Shown here one piece after another: positions 55,068 to 63,998 of a DNA stretch of 64,000 nucleotides. This DNA comes from DASQBT01 sp049578545. Lineage in GTDB: Bacteria > Pseudomonadota > Gammaproteobacteria > Burkholderiales > Thiobacillaceae. Made by a program: the position numbers and the translations under genes. The notes beneath the pieces are model-generated. The model ran no database searches and was not told the origin of the DNA. It saw nothing but the letters and a program-made list of their open reading frames with translations. Each line of letters starts with the position of its first letter. The first letter of the stretch is position 1. The DNA lies in NCBI GenBank assembly GCA_049578545.1, contig JBAUMF010000039.1:23721-87720 (forward strand). Direction: 5' to 3'.

Positions 55068-57320
55068 ATGCCTGAATGCATGCCCGGTAAAAATCTCTCA
55101 GCTGCACGGCGTTACCTGGTCAGCGGTCGCGTACAAGGGGTGGGCTACCGCCCATTCGTCTATCGGCTTGCCCACGGGTTGGGGCTGCGCGGATGGGTGC
55201 GCAATGTCACCGGCAGGGTGGAAATTCATGCAGAGGGCGAGAAGGATTTGCTGGATCGATTCGCCATGGCACTCATCGAGAATGCACCGCCGATTGCCAG
55301 ACCGGACCTGGAAAGAACTGAAGAGGCAGCAAGCGACAGCCTGACCGATTTCCAAATATTACCAAGCCAAGGTGGCGAGGCAGACATTCATGTACCCCCG
55401 GATTATTTCACCTGCGACGATTGCCTCAACGAGCTGAATGATCCGGCGAACCGCCGCCATCGCTACCCGTTCATTAACTGCACACAATGCGGACCGCGCT
55501 ATACCCTGATTGAATCACTGCCCTATGATCGGCAGAGCACGTCGATGAAAGGCTTCCAACTTTGCACGGCCTGCAGGAAAGAGTATGAAGACCCGCTCAA
55601 CCGTCGCTTTCATGCCGAGCCGGTCGCGTGCCGAGTGTGCGGCCCCCAGCTTGCCTTTGTGGACCACCAACAGCCTCAAGTGGAAGGGAATGACGCTGCC
55701 CTGGCTAAGGCAGTGGAGATGCTGCGGGTGGGCCGCATTGTTGCGGTGAAAGGAATAGGTGGTTATCACCTGCTCTGTGATGCAAGGAACGACGCTGCGG
55801 TCTCTCGTTTGCGTGAACGCAAGCCGCGCCCAGCCAAACCGCTGGCGGTGATGTTTCCCTCTGATGGTGTTGCACTGGCCAAGACGGTGAGACTTGATCC
55901 AGACTCTGAAGCATTTCTGCACAGCCCTGAGCGGCCGATCCTGCTTCTCCCCAAACTTCCATCTGCTTGCACGAGTGACCTGATCGCGCCAGCCCTGAAT
56001 GAAGTCGGCTGCCTGCTGCCCTATAGCCCACTTCATGCCTTGCTGCTGGATGCATTTGACGGCCCGCTTGTTGCGACTTCCGGCAACCTGAGCGGCGAGC
56101 CGGTGATCACGGAAAATAATGAAGCGCAGACGCGACTGGCCCGGGTGGCAGACGGATTCCTGCACCATAACCGCCCGATACTTCGCCCGGCAGATGATCC
56201 GGTGTACCGGGTGATTGCCGGCAGACCTCGTCCGTTACGTTTGGGGCGTGGCGTTGCGCCTGTGGAACTTGACCTTCCAGTCAATCTTTCCCAGCCGGTA
56301 CTGGCGCTAGGCGCGCACACCAAGAATGCAATCGCACTGGCGTGGAACAACCGGGTGGTCATCTCGCCCCACATCGGTGATCTGGGAAGCGTGAAGAGTC
56401 TGGAGACACTGGAAAAGGTGGCAAATGATTTGCAGCGCCTCTACCAGGTGGAGGCGGCGCACATCCTGCTGGACCGGCATCCTGCCTATGGCTATCGGAC
56501 ATATGCAAGGCTGACCGAGTTGCCGCTGTTTGAAGTCTGGCACCATCGGGCCCATGCTTCGGCATTGGCCTGGGAGTTTCCTTCGACCGAATCCTGGATC
56601 GTGTTTACATGGGATGGCGTGGGCCTCGGAGAGGACGGCCATCTTTGGGGGGGGGAGGCGTTTGTGGGCCATCCGGGCAACTGGAAGCGCAAGGCCAGCT
56701 TCAGGCCCTTCCGGCTGCCCGGTGGCGAGAAGACGGGGCGCGAGCCGTGGCGCTCTGCGGCTGCATTGCTATGGGAATCAAGTCTTGCAGCGCCATTCGC
56801 ACCTGAGATATCGCATGAGGCCTGGAGCAAGCGCATCAACAGCCCGCCCACCCATGCGGTGGGGCGCCTGTTCGATGCCGCTGCTGCGCTCACAGGCATA
56901 TGCACGCATGCAAGCTTTGAAGGCGAGGGACCGATGAAACTGGAAGCGGCTGCCGCACGTGCCGATCATGTCAAGGCAGTGCCACTGCCTTTGCAAGTAG
57001 CTGGCGATATTTTCCAAACCGACTGGGCGCTGCTGCTGCCCATGTTGATGGACAATGATGTCCTAGCAGAAGAACGTGCAGCACGCTTTCACGCAAGTCT
57101 CGCCAAGGCCTTGCTGGATCAGGCGCTAAAGTTGAGAGATGAAACAGGCATCAAGGATGCGGGTTTGACAGGCGGCGTGTTTCAGAACCGGTTGCTGACC
57201 GAACAGGCCAAAGAACTCCTGGAAGAAGCGGGTTTTGTGGTGCATATTCCGCAGCAGATATCCGTTAACGATGCGGGAATTTGTTTGGGACAGGTGATGG
57301 AATACATATCGACGCAATAA
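55068..57320 (+). CDS. hypF: Carbamoyltransferase HypF
   Basis: 750 residues in full HypF order: acylphosphatase domain (VSGRVQGVGYRPFVYRLA), two zinc knuckles (CDDCLNEL, INCTQCGPRY, CTACRKEYEDP, CRVCGP), a YrdC domain (KGIGGYHLLCDA, KPLAVMF) and a Kae1-like domain with HHRAHASALAWE. It transfers carbamoyl to HypE on the way to the CN ligands of [NiFe]-hydrogenases. The start could also be the in-frame ATG at 55080. hypE follows, but no hypA-D or hydrogenase gene is in the window. Confidence 0.96.
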   Translation: MPECMPGKNLSAARRYLVSGRVQGVGYRPFVYRLAHGLGLRGWVRNVTGRVEIHAEGEKDLLDRFAMALIENAPPIARPDLERTEEAASDSLTDFQILPSQGGEADIHVPPDYFTCDDCLNELNDPANRRHRYPFINCTQCGPRYTLIESLPYDRQSTSMKGFQLCTACRKEYEDPLNRRFHAEPVACRVCGPQLAFVDHQQPQVEGNDAALAKAVEMLRVGRIVAVKGIGGYHLLCDARNDAAVSRLRERKPRPAKPLAVMFPSDGVALAKTVRLDPDSEAFLHSPERPILLLPKLPSACTSDLIAPALNEVGCLLPYSPLHALLLDAFDGPLVATSGNLSGEPVITENNEAQTRLARVADGFLHHNRPILRPADDPVYRVIAGRPRPLRLGRGVAPVELDLPVNLSQPVLALGAHTKNAIALAWNNRVVISPHIGDLGSVKSLETLEKVANDLQRLYQVEAAHILLDRHPAYGYRTYARLTELPLFEVWHHRAHASALAWEFPSTESWIVFTWDGVGLGEDGHLWGGEAFVGHPGNWKRKASFRPFRLPGGEKTGREPWRSAAALLWESSLAAPFAPEISHEAWSKRINSPPTHAVGRLFDAAAALTGICTHASFEGEGPMKLEAAAARADHVKAVPLPLQVAGDIFQTDWALLLPMLMDNDVLAEERAARFHASLAKALLDQALKLRDETGIKDAGLTGGVFQNRLLTEQAKELLEEAGFVVHIPQQISVNDAGICLGQVMEYISTQ

Positions 57321-57357
57321 GGCTGGATCGCGTGGTCGGCGTGCCTCTTTGCAACGA

Positions 57358-57395
57358 TGTCATTGCGAGGGCCGTCAGGCCCGCGGGAATCCAGT
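57358..57395. repeat. Dispersed palindromic element between hypF and hypE
   Basis: TGTCATTGCGAGG, then GGGCC-GTCA-GGCCC as a hairpin, then GCGGGAATCCAG. This begin-and-end pattern (GTCATTGCGAGG...AATCCAG) is that of a dispersed intergenic repeat I know from several proteobacterial genomes. A single copy is in this window. Confidence 0.55.
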
Positions 57396-57420
57396 CGAAA
57401 TCTATTTCGGGTAAACAACA

Positions 57421-58425
57421 ATGAACGAAGATCGCATACTCCTGGCCCACGGCAACGGCGGCCGATTCATGCGCGAGCTGATCATGGAGCTGTTTGCCAG
57501 GCATCTCGCCAATCCGGTACTGGATACAGATGCCGATGCGGTGCTGTTGCCTGGGTTGAGCGGCGAGATCATGGTCACCACGGATGGCTTCACCGTGCAG
57601 CCGCTGGAATTTCCAGGCGGCGATCTGGGCTCGCTGGCGGTGCATGGGGTGGTGAACGATCTGGCCGTCGCCGGCGCAGAACCGTGTTACTTCACGCTTT
57701 CGGCGATTATCGAAGAAGGCCTGGAGGTCGCGCTACTGGATCGACTGATCGCCAGCTTTGCCAAAGCTGCGAAAGAGAACAGCGCGCAGGTGGCAGCCGG
57801 TGACACCAAGGTCGTTCGGCACGGTGAAGGCGGCGGCCTCTACCTGACCGTGGCGGGTATCGGTGTTCGTGCAGCGCAGCAGACGCTTGGCATGAAGCAG
57901 ATTGCGCCGGGCGATGCGATTCTGGTATCCGGACCGGTCGGCGATCATGGCATCTCGGTCATGCTGGCGCGCGAACAGTTCGGCTTGTCAGGCGAGGTTC
58001 AATCCGATTCGGCATCGGTCCTGCCGCTGGCGCGTGCGGTGTGGAACCTGCCGGGACTTAAGTTCATGCGCGACCCGACCCGCGGCGGGCTCGCTACTGT
58101 CACGCATGAAATTGCCCAAGGCACAGGCTGTACCGTCACGCTGGAAGAACCGCACATCCCGGTGCGCGATGCCGTGAACTCGGTGTGCGAAATGCTTGGC
58201 TACGATCCTTATTACCTGGCCTGTGAAGGCCGCATTGTCGCTGTGGCTTCGCTGGATGCGGCTGAGTCGATACTCAAGGCCTGGCAAGCCTTGCCCGGTG
58301 GAGAAGCGGCAGCAAGGATCGGACATGTGGATGAAGGTAGTCCGCGCGTGATCCTGGAAACCGAACTGGGTGGACGGCGCATGCTGGAAGAACTGGAAGA
58401 CGATCCGCTGCCGAGGATCTGTTGA
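57421..58425 (+). CDS. hypE: Hydrogenase maturation protein HypE
   Basis: 334 residues of the PurM-like fold: AHGNGGRFMRELI, GVVNDLAVAGAEP, DPTRGGLATVTHEIA and the C-terminal PRIC whose Cys accepts the carbamoyl group from HypF and is dehydrated to thiocyanate. It lies 100 bases after hypF, across the dispersed repeat. Confidence 0.97.
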   Translation: MNEDRILLAHGNGGRFMRELIMELFARHLANPVLDTDADAVLLPGLSGEIMVTTDGFTVQPLEFPGGDLGSLAVHGVVNDLAVAGAEPCYFTLSAIIEEGLEVALLDRLIASFAKAAKENSAQVAAGDTKVVRHGEGGGLYLTVAGIGVRAAQQTLGMKQIAPGDAILVSGPVGDHGISVMLAREQFGLSGEVQSDSASVLPLARAVWNLPGLKFMRDPTRGGLATVTHEIAQGTGCTVTLEEPHIPVRDAVNSVCEMLGYDPYYLACEGRIVAVASLDAAESILKAWQALPGGEAAARIGHVDEGSPRVILETELGGRRMLEELEDDPLPRIC

Positions 58426-58436
58426 AGTTCATGTGA

Positions 58437-58538
58437 GGGGGTGGCCGGGGGAGGCAAAGAACGTTTGAGGGGGCCATTAGGCACCGCGAAAGATCCGGCC
58501 ATCCCCCAATCTCATTAGCGCCGCATACCAGCCTCCCC
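58437..58538. repeat. Overlapping inverted repeats after hypE
   Basis: GGGGGTGGCCGG (58437-58448) pairs with CCGGCCATCCCCC (58495-58507) apart from one bulge, and GGGGAGGC (58448-58455) pairs with GCCTCCCC (58531-58538). The left arms share one base, so the two stems are adjacent or compete. No T-run follows either. It lies in the gap between the ends of hypE and a convergent methyltransferase. Confidence 0.5.
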
Positions 58539-58572
58539 GAACCACTTTATGGAGTGAATTGTTATCCGGAGC

Positions 58573-59175
58573 CTAGCGGGATGCCTTTAACAAGAACACC
58601 GGAAAATCTCCTTGCGGCTTGTGTACGACGCTGGCTGTTGTTACCTCAACATCTTTGAAGCCGACACGTGTTGCCGCGCGAGCGATTGATTCACGTTCGA
58701 AGCCGAAGTGGAATATTCCTGTGTCTTCGCTATGGAAGCTGCCGTCTTCCTTGTCGAGGTCGGATATCGCAATGAAGCCGCCCGGTTTCAGCATCCTGTA
58801 GAACTTCGCAAACATGGCATCAATATCCCGTATATGGTGCATCGTCATTGACGATATGATCCCGTCGAAGGTTTGATCGATTTCCGTCTTCTCCAGATCG
58901 ACTTCCATCATCTCCAGTTTGCAGTTCAGCCGTGATCGCTTCTCCGCAAGCTGCTTGGTCATGGAAGCCGAAGTATCGACGGCGGTGATCTTTCCGACCA
59001 GTGGTGCAATGCGCTCAAGGAGAAGGCCCGTGCCAGATCCAAAGTCCATGATGTGCATCGACTTTTTCAAATCGACGCTCTTGATGATTGAGTTGGCGAT
59101 GTTGTCGACATTGTCGACGCTGCCCTTGTTTTCATCGTAGCTTTCCGCTTTATGCGCGAATAGATCCTTGCTCAT
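58573..59175 (-). CDS. Class I SAM-dependent methyltransferase
   Basis: 200 residues: motif I MDFGSGTGLLLERI, acidic post-I AVDTSAS, and SMTMHHIRDIDAMFAKFYRM with LKPGGFIAISDLD. The substrate is not evident. Ribosome site GGAAGAG precedes the ATG. Codon use is less GC-rich than its upstream neighbour on the same strand. Gene context gives no clear pathway. Confidence 0.85.
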   Translation of the reverse strand: MSKDLFAHKAESYDENKGSVDNVDNIANSIIKSVDLKKSMHIMDFGSGTGLLLERIAPLVGKITAVDTSASMTKQLAEKRSRLNCKLEMMEVDLEKTEIDQTFDGIISSMTMHHIRDIDAMFAKFYRMLKPGGFIAISDLDKEDGSFHSEDTGIFHFGFERESIARAATRVGFKDVEVTTASVVHKPQGDFPVFLLKASR

Positions 59176-59232
59176 TCGTCTCTTCCATTGTTTCGATAAG
59201 GTAGTCCCGTTGGCGCATCAACAGAGCCGGAC

Positions 59233-60270
59233 TCAAGGCGCCGGGTTGGTGTAGCGCAGATGAATGTCCTCAATGCCGGCCAGCGCATCGTGCGAAAGCG
59301 TGATCTGCGAGGCGGCAATGTTTTCCTGCAATTGGCCCATGGTCGTTGCGCCGATGATGGTGCTGGCGACGCACCAGTGGCTGTAGGTAAAGCCCAACGC
59401 CAGTTGGACGGGCGTCAGGCCGTGCTGATGCGCGAGTTTGGCATAGGCGGCCACGGCGCCTTCGGTGTTGGGCTTGCCGTAGCGCTGGGCAAATCCATTG
59501 AACAGGTTGACGCGGCCGGGTGCGTTCGGATCGCGCAGGTATTTGCCGGTCAGCAGGCCGAAGCCGAGCGGCGAATAGGCCAGCAGGCCAACCTTCTCCC
59601 GATAGGCGATTTCCGACAGCCCGTTTTCCCAGCTGCGGTTGAGCAGGTTGTAGGCGTTTTGCACCGATACCGGCCGCGGAAGCCCCAGTTCGTCGGCCAG
59701 GCGCAGCGCTGTCATCACGCCCCACGGCGTTTCGTTGGACAATCCCCAGTGGCGAATCTTGCCGGCCCTGATGATGTCTGCCAGCGCGCTCATGGTTTCC
59801 TGCAATGGCACCGTCTCGCGTTCATTTTCTGGATGAAAGTGGTATCCGCCAAAGATGGGCGTATTCCGGTCCGGCCAGTGCAATTGGTAAAGATCAACAT
59901 AATCGGTCTGCAAGCGCTGCAGCGAGCCGTGCAGTGCACGCTCAAGATTGGCACGGTTGAAATTGAGCTGTCCGTTCCTAATCCATTCGAAGGCTCGTCC
60001 CGGGCCGGTGGCCTTGGTGGCGAGAATAATCTTGTCGCGGTCCTGATGCTTGAGCCAGCTACCCACGTATTTCTCGGTCAGTCCCGCCGTCTCTGCCCGC
60101 GAGGGCACCGGGTACATTTCGGCGGCGTCGAAGAAATTGATCCCCTGACCCAGCACGTAATCAAGTTGGGCGTGCGCTTCAGCTTCGCTGTTCTGCTGGC
60201 CGAACGTCATGGTGCCCAGGCAGACATGGGTAACGGAAAGATCGCTGTTCCCCAATCGAACGTGTTTCAT
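59233..60270 (-). CDS. Aldo/keto reductase (Tas-like)
   Basis: 345 residues: DAAEMYP (catalytic Asp and Tyr), ILATKATGPG (Lys) and YQLHWPDR (His) form the AKR active site; the C-terminal IIGATTMGQLQEN binds NADPH. Length and the long loop with VPSRAETAGLTEKYVG resemble E. coli Tas. AGGAGG precedes the ATG. It lies 34 bases downstream of a hydrolase gene on the same strand, so a shared transcript is possible. Confidence 0.9.
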   Translation of the reverse strand: MKHVRLGNSDLSVTHVCLGTMTFGQQNSEAEAHAQLDYVLGQGINFFDAAEMYPVPSRAETAGLTEKYVGSWLKHQDRDKIILATKATGPGRAFEWIRNGQLNFNRANLERALHGSLQRLQTDYVDLYQLHWPDRNTPIFGGYHFHPENERETVPLQETMSALADIIRAGKIRHWGLSNETPWGVMTALRLADELGLPRPVSVQNAYNLLNRSWENGLSEIAYREKVGLLAYSPLGFGLLTGKYLRDPNAPGRVNLFNGFAQRYGKPNTEGAVAAYAKLAHQHGLTPVQLALGFTYSHWCVASTIIGATTMGQLQENIAASQITLSHDALAGIEDIHLRYTNPAP

Positions 60271-60304
60271 GATCTACGGCCTCCTTGTTTGGTGCCGTGC
60301 ATGC

Positions 60305-61096
60305 CTAGCGATTTAGCCATGACTGCAGTTGTTTCCATCCGTCTTCCGCATCCTCCTTGCGGTAGTTCGCGCGGTAATCGGCAAAGAAGGCGTGCGGCGC
60401 GTCGGCATACACGTGGATGGCCGAACCGCTGGTGCCGGTCGCCAGCAGTTCTCTCATGCGATCGACGCTCTCCAGCGGGATGCTGCCATCCTGGCCGCCA
60501 TAAAGACCGAGCACCGGCACCGTGAGCTCGGCGGCAATGTCGAGCGGATGCCTCGGCTGCAGTTTGCTACTGGCACCAGCAAGTCGGCCATACCAAGCGA
60601 TCCCGGCCTTGAGCTCGGCGTTGTGCGCGCAGTACAGCCAGGTGATGCGGCCGCCCCAGCAAAAGCCTGTGATGGCAAGCCGGTCAGGATCGCCCGCCGC
60701 CTGTTCGACGGCAAACGCCAGGGTCGCATCAAGGTCGGCCAAGATCTGCGCGTCGGACACCTTGCTCACTACATTGGTCATGATCTCGCTCATGCCTTTC
60801 ATGCCGGTGACATCGCCGAATCGCCAGAAGAGCTCAGGCGCGATGGATAGATAGCCCAGTTTTGCCAGCCGCCGGCACACGTCGCGGATGTGCTCGTGCA
60901 CGCCAAAAATCTCCTGGATGACCAGTATGACCGGGAAGCAGTTTCCCTCTTGCGGATGCGCCAGGTAGCCAGGCATGCTGCCATCCGTGACCGGAATGCG
61001 GACGTCGCTGGCAACCAGTGACTGGGTGTCCGTGGTGATGACCTGGTCGGATACCGGACTCGTCGCCTGCGGGTAGGGACGTGCAGAGTGATTCAT
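60305..61096 (-). CDS. Dienelactone hydrolase family protein
   Basis: About 263 residues from the ATG at 61096, which follows AAGGA by eight bases; an ATG three codons upstream (61105) is possible. Alpha/beta hydrolase with the Cys-Asp-His triad: GFCWGGRITW, YGGQDGSIP and DAPHAFFADYR. The N-terminal 35 residues could be a tail or a weak export signal. The frame stays open upstream through the MFS gene, but that part is a shadow. Substrate unknown. Confidence 0.88.
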   Translation of the reverse strand: MNHSARPYPQATSPVSDQVITTDTQSLVASDVRIPVTDGSMPGYLAHPQEGNCFPVILVIQEIFGVHEHIRDVCRRLAKLGYLSIAPELFWRFGDVTGMKGMSEIMTNVVSKVSDAQILADLDATLAFAVEQAAGDPDRLAITGFCWGGRITWLYCAHNAELKAGIAWYGRLAGASSKLQPRHPLDIAAELTVPVLGLYGGQDGSIPLESVDRMRELLATGTSGSAIHVYADAPHAFFADYRANYRKEDAEDGWKQLQSWLNR

Positions 61097-61188
61097 TTGC
61101 TTCATCCTTGAAGAAGGAAGGCGATGCTCCCTGTTTTGTCGTGAGTTTACTGCAATGGTTCCAGCGATGGACTGCCGACTGTTGGACC

Positions 61189-62598
61189 TTACGCCTCGCG
61201 CAGGCTGCCCCGGCTGACGCTTTCGCCGTCCTCGGCGCGCAGTCTCCAGAACGTCAACGATGACAGAATGGTCAAGCCCGCGAGGGTCAGGATGGCATGG
61301 TGCAGCGCGCTCGTTACGGCAATGCGATCGGTCTGCGGCAGGCTGCCCAGATACCAGCCGGCAATCAGCGTTCCCCAGGCCAGCCCGAAGCTCATCGACA
61401 TTTGCTGCAGCGAGCTGGCAATGGTGCTGGCCATGCTGGAGTCGGATGCCTCGATATCGGCATAGGCCATCGAATTCATGCTGGTGAATTGCAGAGAATT
61501 GAAGAACCCCAAGGCGAGGCCAAGCAGCACGATGAAAGGAATGGCCGTACCAACGTCGACCAGGGAATAGAGGCTGATCACGAGGCCGATCATGACCGTG
61601 TTCACGATCAACACCTGCCGGTAGCCGAAGCGGGCCAGCACGCGTGAAGCGATGAACTTCATGCCCATCGCCGCCGCGGCCGCCGGCATCATCAGCATGC
61701 CGGACTGCCACGCCGGCATGCCCAGACCAACTTGATACAGCAAGGGCAGCAGGAAGGGCATGCCGCCGATGCCGAGCCGCGTGATGAAGCCGCCCGCCAC
61801 CGAAATGCGAAAGGTCCGCACCCGAAACAGCGACAACCGCAGCAGCGGATGGGTCGTCTGACGGGCATGCCAGACATAGGCCAGCAGCAGGCTGACACTC
61901 ACCAGCAACAGGATGGCGGCCGACGTGACGTCGATGTTGTGTTCGCCGAAGATTTCCAGCAGCCACGACAGGAGCGCCGTGCCGCTGCTGAACAGGACCA
62001 GGCCAATGGCATCGAGCGGCCTGCTCTCCTCGCTGCGGTAATCCGGCATATAGCGGTAAGTGAGGAGCAGCGCCACAATGCCTACCGGCATGTTGACAAA
62101 GAAGATCAGCCGCCACGACAGCCACTGCACGATCAGCCCGCCCACGGTCGGGCCGAGCAGAGGTCCGATCAGTGCCGGGATGATGACGAAGTTCATGGCC
62201 ACCAGCAGCTCCGATTTGGCGAAGGTGCGGATGATCGTGAGCCGCCCCACTGGCATCATCATCGCTGCGCCGATGCCCTGCAGTACCCGCACCGCAACGA
62301 GCATCGGTACGTTGATGGACAGCCCGCACAGGACCGAGGAAATCGTGAAGATGGTAACGGCGCTGGCGAACACGCGGCGTGTGCCAAACCGGTCGGCCAT
62401 CCAGCCGCTGACCGGAATGCACACGGCCAGGCTCAAGATGTAGCTTGCCACCACGGCCTTCAGGCTCAATGGCGTCACACGCAGGCTGACAGCCATCGCC
62501 GGCACCGCCGTGTTCACGATGGTGGAATCCAACTGCTCCATGAACAGTGCTGCCGCCACTACCCAGGGCAGGTAACGCTTGGCATCGGCACTGTTCAT
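61189..62598 (-). CDS. DHA2-family MFS drug exporter
   Basis: 469 residues with about 13-14 membrane segments. Motif A region GWMADRFGTRRVFASA, motif C-like PALIGPLLGPTVGGLIVQWL and the N-terminal MEQLDSTIVNTAVPAMA are typical of EmrB/QacA-type proton antiporters. No membrane-fusion partner is adjacent. It precedes the hydrolase and reductase genes on the same strand. Specificity cannot be read. Confidence 0.9.
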   Translation of the reverse strand: MNSADAKRYLPWVVAAALFMEQLDSTIVNTAVPAMAVSLRVTPLSLKAVVASYILSLAVCIPVSGWMADRFGTRRVFASAVTIFTISSVLCGLSINVPMLVAVRVLQGIGAAMMMPVGRLTIIRTFAKSELLVAMNFVIIPALIGPLLGPTVGGLIVQWLSWRLIFFVNMPVGIVALLLTYRYMPDYRSEESRPLDAIGLVLFSSGTALLSWLLEIFGEHNIDVTSAAILLLVSVSLLLAYVWHARQTTHPLLRLSLFRVRTFRISVAGGFITRLGIGGMPFLLPLLYQVGLGMPAWQSGMLMMPAAAAAMGMKFIASRVLARFGYRQVLIVNTVMIGLVISLYSLVDVGTAIPFIVLLGLALGFFNSLQFTSMNSMAYADIEASDSSMASTIASSLQQMSMSFGLAWGTLIAGWYLGSLPQTDRIAVTSALHHAILTLAGLTILSSLTFWRLRAEDGESVSRGSLREA

Positions 62599-62742
62599 GA
62601 GGCTGTGTTGATGGTCTCGGAAACGGGATCGTCTTCAGGAATGAACTGGCTCATCCTCCTGTTGTTGAGTCAGTTTTGCCTGAAAACGCTCATCGTATCG
62701 GAAGATACACGTCCGTGATCATCTTGTGTTCATGCCCAGTTG

Positions 62743-62763
62743 GCCCCCCGGTTGACCGAGGGG
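62743..62763 (-). terminator. Possible hairpin after the Mrr-like gene
   Basis: Directly after the stop the minus strand reads CCCCTCGGT-CA-ACCGGGGGG, a 9-bp stem with one wobble. No T-run, so termination is uncertain. Confidence 0.35.
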
Positions 62764-63774
62764 TTAGGTGTCGGCGTTTGCGGGATGGGATAGCCGGTTT
62801 TCGTCGGATATTCCAGGGACAACTAGGTCAAGGTCGTGCGGACGTACCAATTCGTCTAACTGCGGTGCGGGGTCAATCGCACCGAAGCTCTCAAACATGA
62901 GGAACTTAACGTCGACCTCGGCAAGTGCTTGCTGCTCCTGTAGAAACTCCGTTTCAGGCGGAAGAGCCAGTTGTGTGCCGCCTTCAAAGTTAAGTCCCGC
63001 ATACTCGATTTTGTTTGGACCACTTGCCAGTCGGACTCTGCGGCGGAGCCAGTCATACATGCCAGCGCCCGCATCGATTCGAATCCTGTGTGCCAACCAA
63101 GTCCCAGTCAGCGTAAAGTAGAAGTCCAGCCGGTCAGCAAGCACTGGGCCGGTTGGTAGGTTGAATACCTGGGGAGTAACGAGGTCGTGTGTGGCTTGGA
63201 ACCGACCATTCACAATCAGATTGACGGCAGCCATTGCCGCGATACGTTTCTTTATCCAGTTGAACACCAAGAGGCCGGCGTGAGTTACTTCATCAGGGCG
63301 AACATGTTGCATGTCAATGGCTGAACCTTGGTAGTGCAGTCCCATTGAGATCTCTCTTGCGCGGAGTTGCCTCGTGTAAATCTCGTCAATCACGGCATAG
63401 CGGAGTCTCGGGTCACCTTTGCGCATGACAGAAACCAACCCAATCTTGACACGCTTTGCCTTGCGTACGGCGTCTGCCGTGAATCCCGCGTTGCTACATA
63501 TGATGGCTGCGCTGCAAGCTAAATCGCGGCGTTTCGAATCTAGGGCGTCGACGTAGCCGATACCGATTGGGCCTGTTGTTTTTGGGTTGTAGTCCTTGCA
63601 CTCAAAGAGAATTCTCCAACTTTCCTGCGCACCGGTGCGTTCGCAAAGAACGTCGCACTCGCGCCGGCCGTCTGGCCCCTGGACCCACTTGCCCTGATAG
63701 ACCGACGCGCGTGGATCGAAAGCGGCCACAACCGCTGCGACTGCTTGTTCGAAGGGCCTGCCAAGCTTGGACAA
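62764..63774 (-). CDS. Mrr-like PD-(D/E)XK nuclease-domain protein
   Basis: 336 residues. The N-terminal 120 residues have the Mrr-type restriction fold: FEQAVAAVV, D41 in GRRECDVLC, E58 and K60 in FECKDY, then YVDALDSKRRDLACSAAIIC and GFTADAVRKA. All PD-(D/E)XK catalytic residues are present. The C-terminal 200 residues have no domain I recognise. The start is TTG; an upstream in-frame stop at 63799 limits other choices. No methylase or other defence gene is adjacent. Confidence 0.75.
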   Translation of the reverse strand: MSKLGRPFEQAVAAVVAAFDPRASVYQGKWVQGPDGRRECDVLCERTGAQESWRILFECKDYNPKTTGPIGIGYVDALDSKRRDLACSAAIICSNAGFTADAVRKAKRVKIGLVSVMRKGDPRLRYAVIDEIYTRQLRAREISMGLHYQGSAIDMQHVRPDEVTHAGLLVFNWIKKRIAAMAAVNLIVNGRFQATHDLVTPQVFNLPTGPVLADRLDFYFTLTGTWLAHRIRIDAGAGMYDWLRRRVRLASGPNKIEYAGLNFEGGTQLALPPETEFLQEQQALAEVDVKFLMFESFGAIDPAPQLDELVRPHDLDLVVPGISDENRLSHPANADT

Positions 63775-63866
63775 TTGAAATCCGGCGCCTAATGTAATTT
63801 ACACAACATAGAATCTAACGACAGGTGCTGTCTAAATCAACGGTTTTTGCGCTAACCCGTCTTCAG

Positions 63867-63998
63867 CTATTCACCTGAATTTCGATTTGATTTACGGCCG
63901 ATTTTGGGACGTGCCGGTCGATAAGGTCTTGATGTGATGGATGACGATTGGGGACGAGGGTTGAAGAGACGGCTGTAGTGCCGACCTGGGTCCTTGCG
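63867..63998 (-). CDS. Possible partial ORF at right edge (transposase tail?)
   Basis: An open minus-strand frame enters from the right edge and ends at 63867 after 43 residues, very basic (for example RPYRPARPKIGRKSNRNSG), like the C-terminal tail of some transposases. A GACAG-GTG-CTGTC palindrome (63820-63832) lies just beyond it. Two other minus frames are also open for part of this stretch, so this is weak. The remaining bases up to 63775 hold nothing I can name. Confidence 0.25.
   Translation of the reverse strand, partial: RKDPGRHYSRLFNPRPQSSSITSRPYRPARPKIGRKSNRNSGE

Noticed and set aside
59260..60525. 421-codon frame antisense to the aldo/keto reductase
   Set aside because: It is a shadow ORF; the opposite strand encodes a complete AKR active site.
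61106..62422. N-terminal extension of the dienelactone hydrolase frame to 705 codons
   Set aside because: The extension runs in an alternate frame of the MFS exporter gene and reads as Arg/His/Pro-rich nonsense; the real start at 61096 has a ribosome site.
61732..62718. 328-codon frame antisense to the MFS gene
   Set aside because: Its sequence is Gln/His/Arg-rich without domains and mirrors membrane helices encoded on the minus strand.
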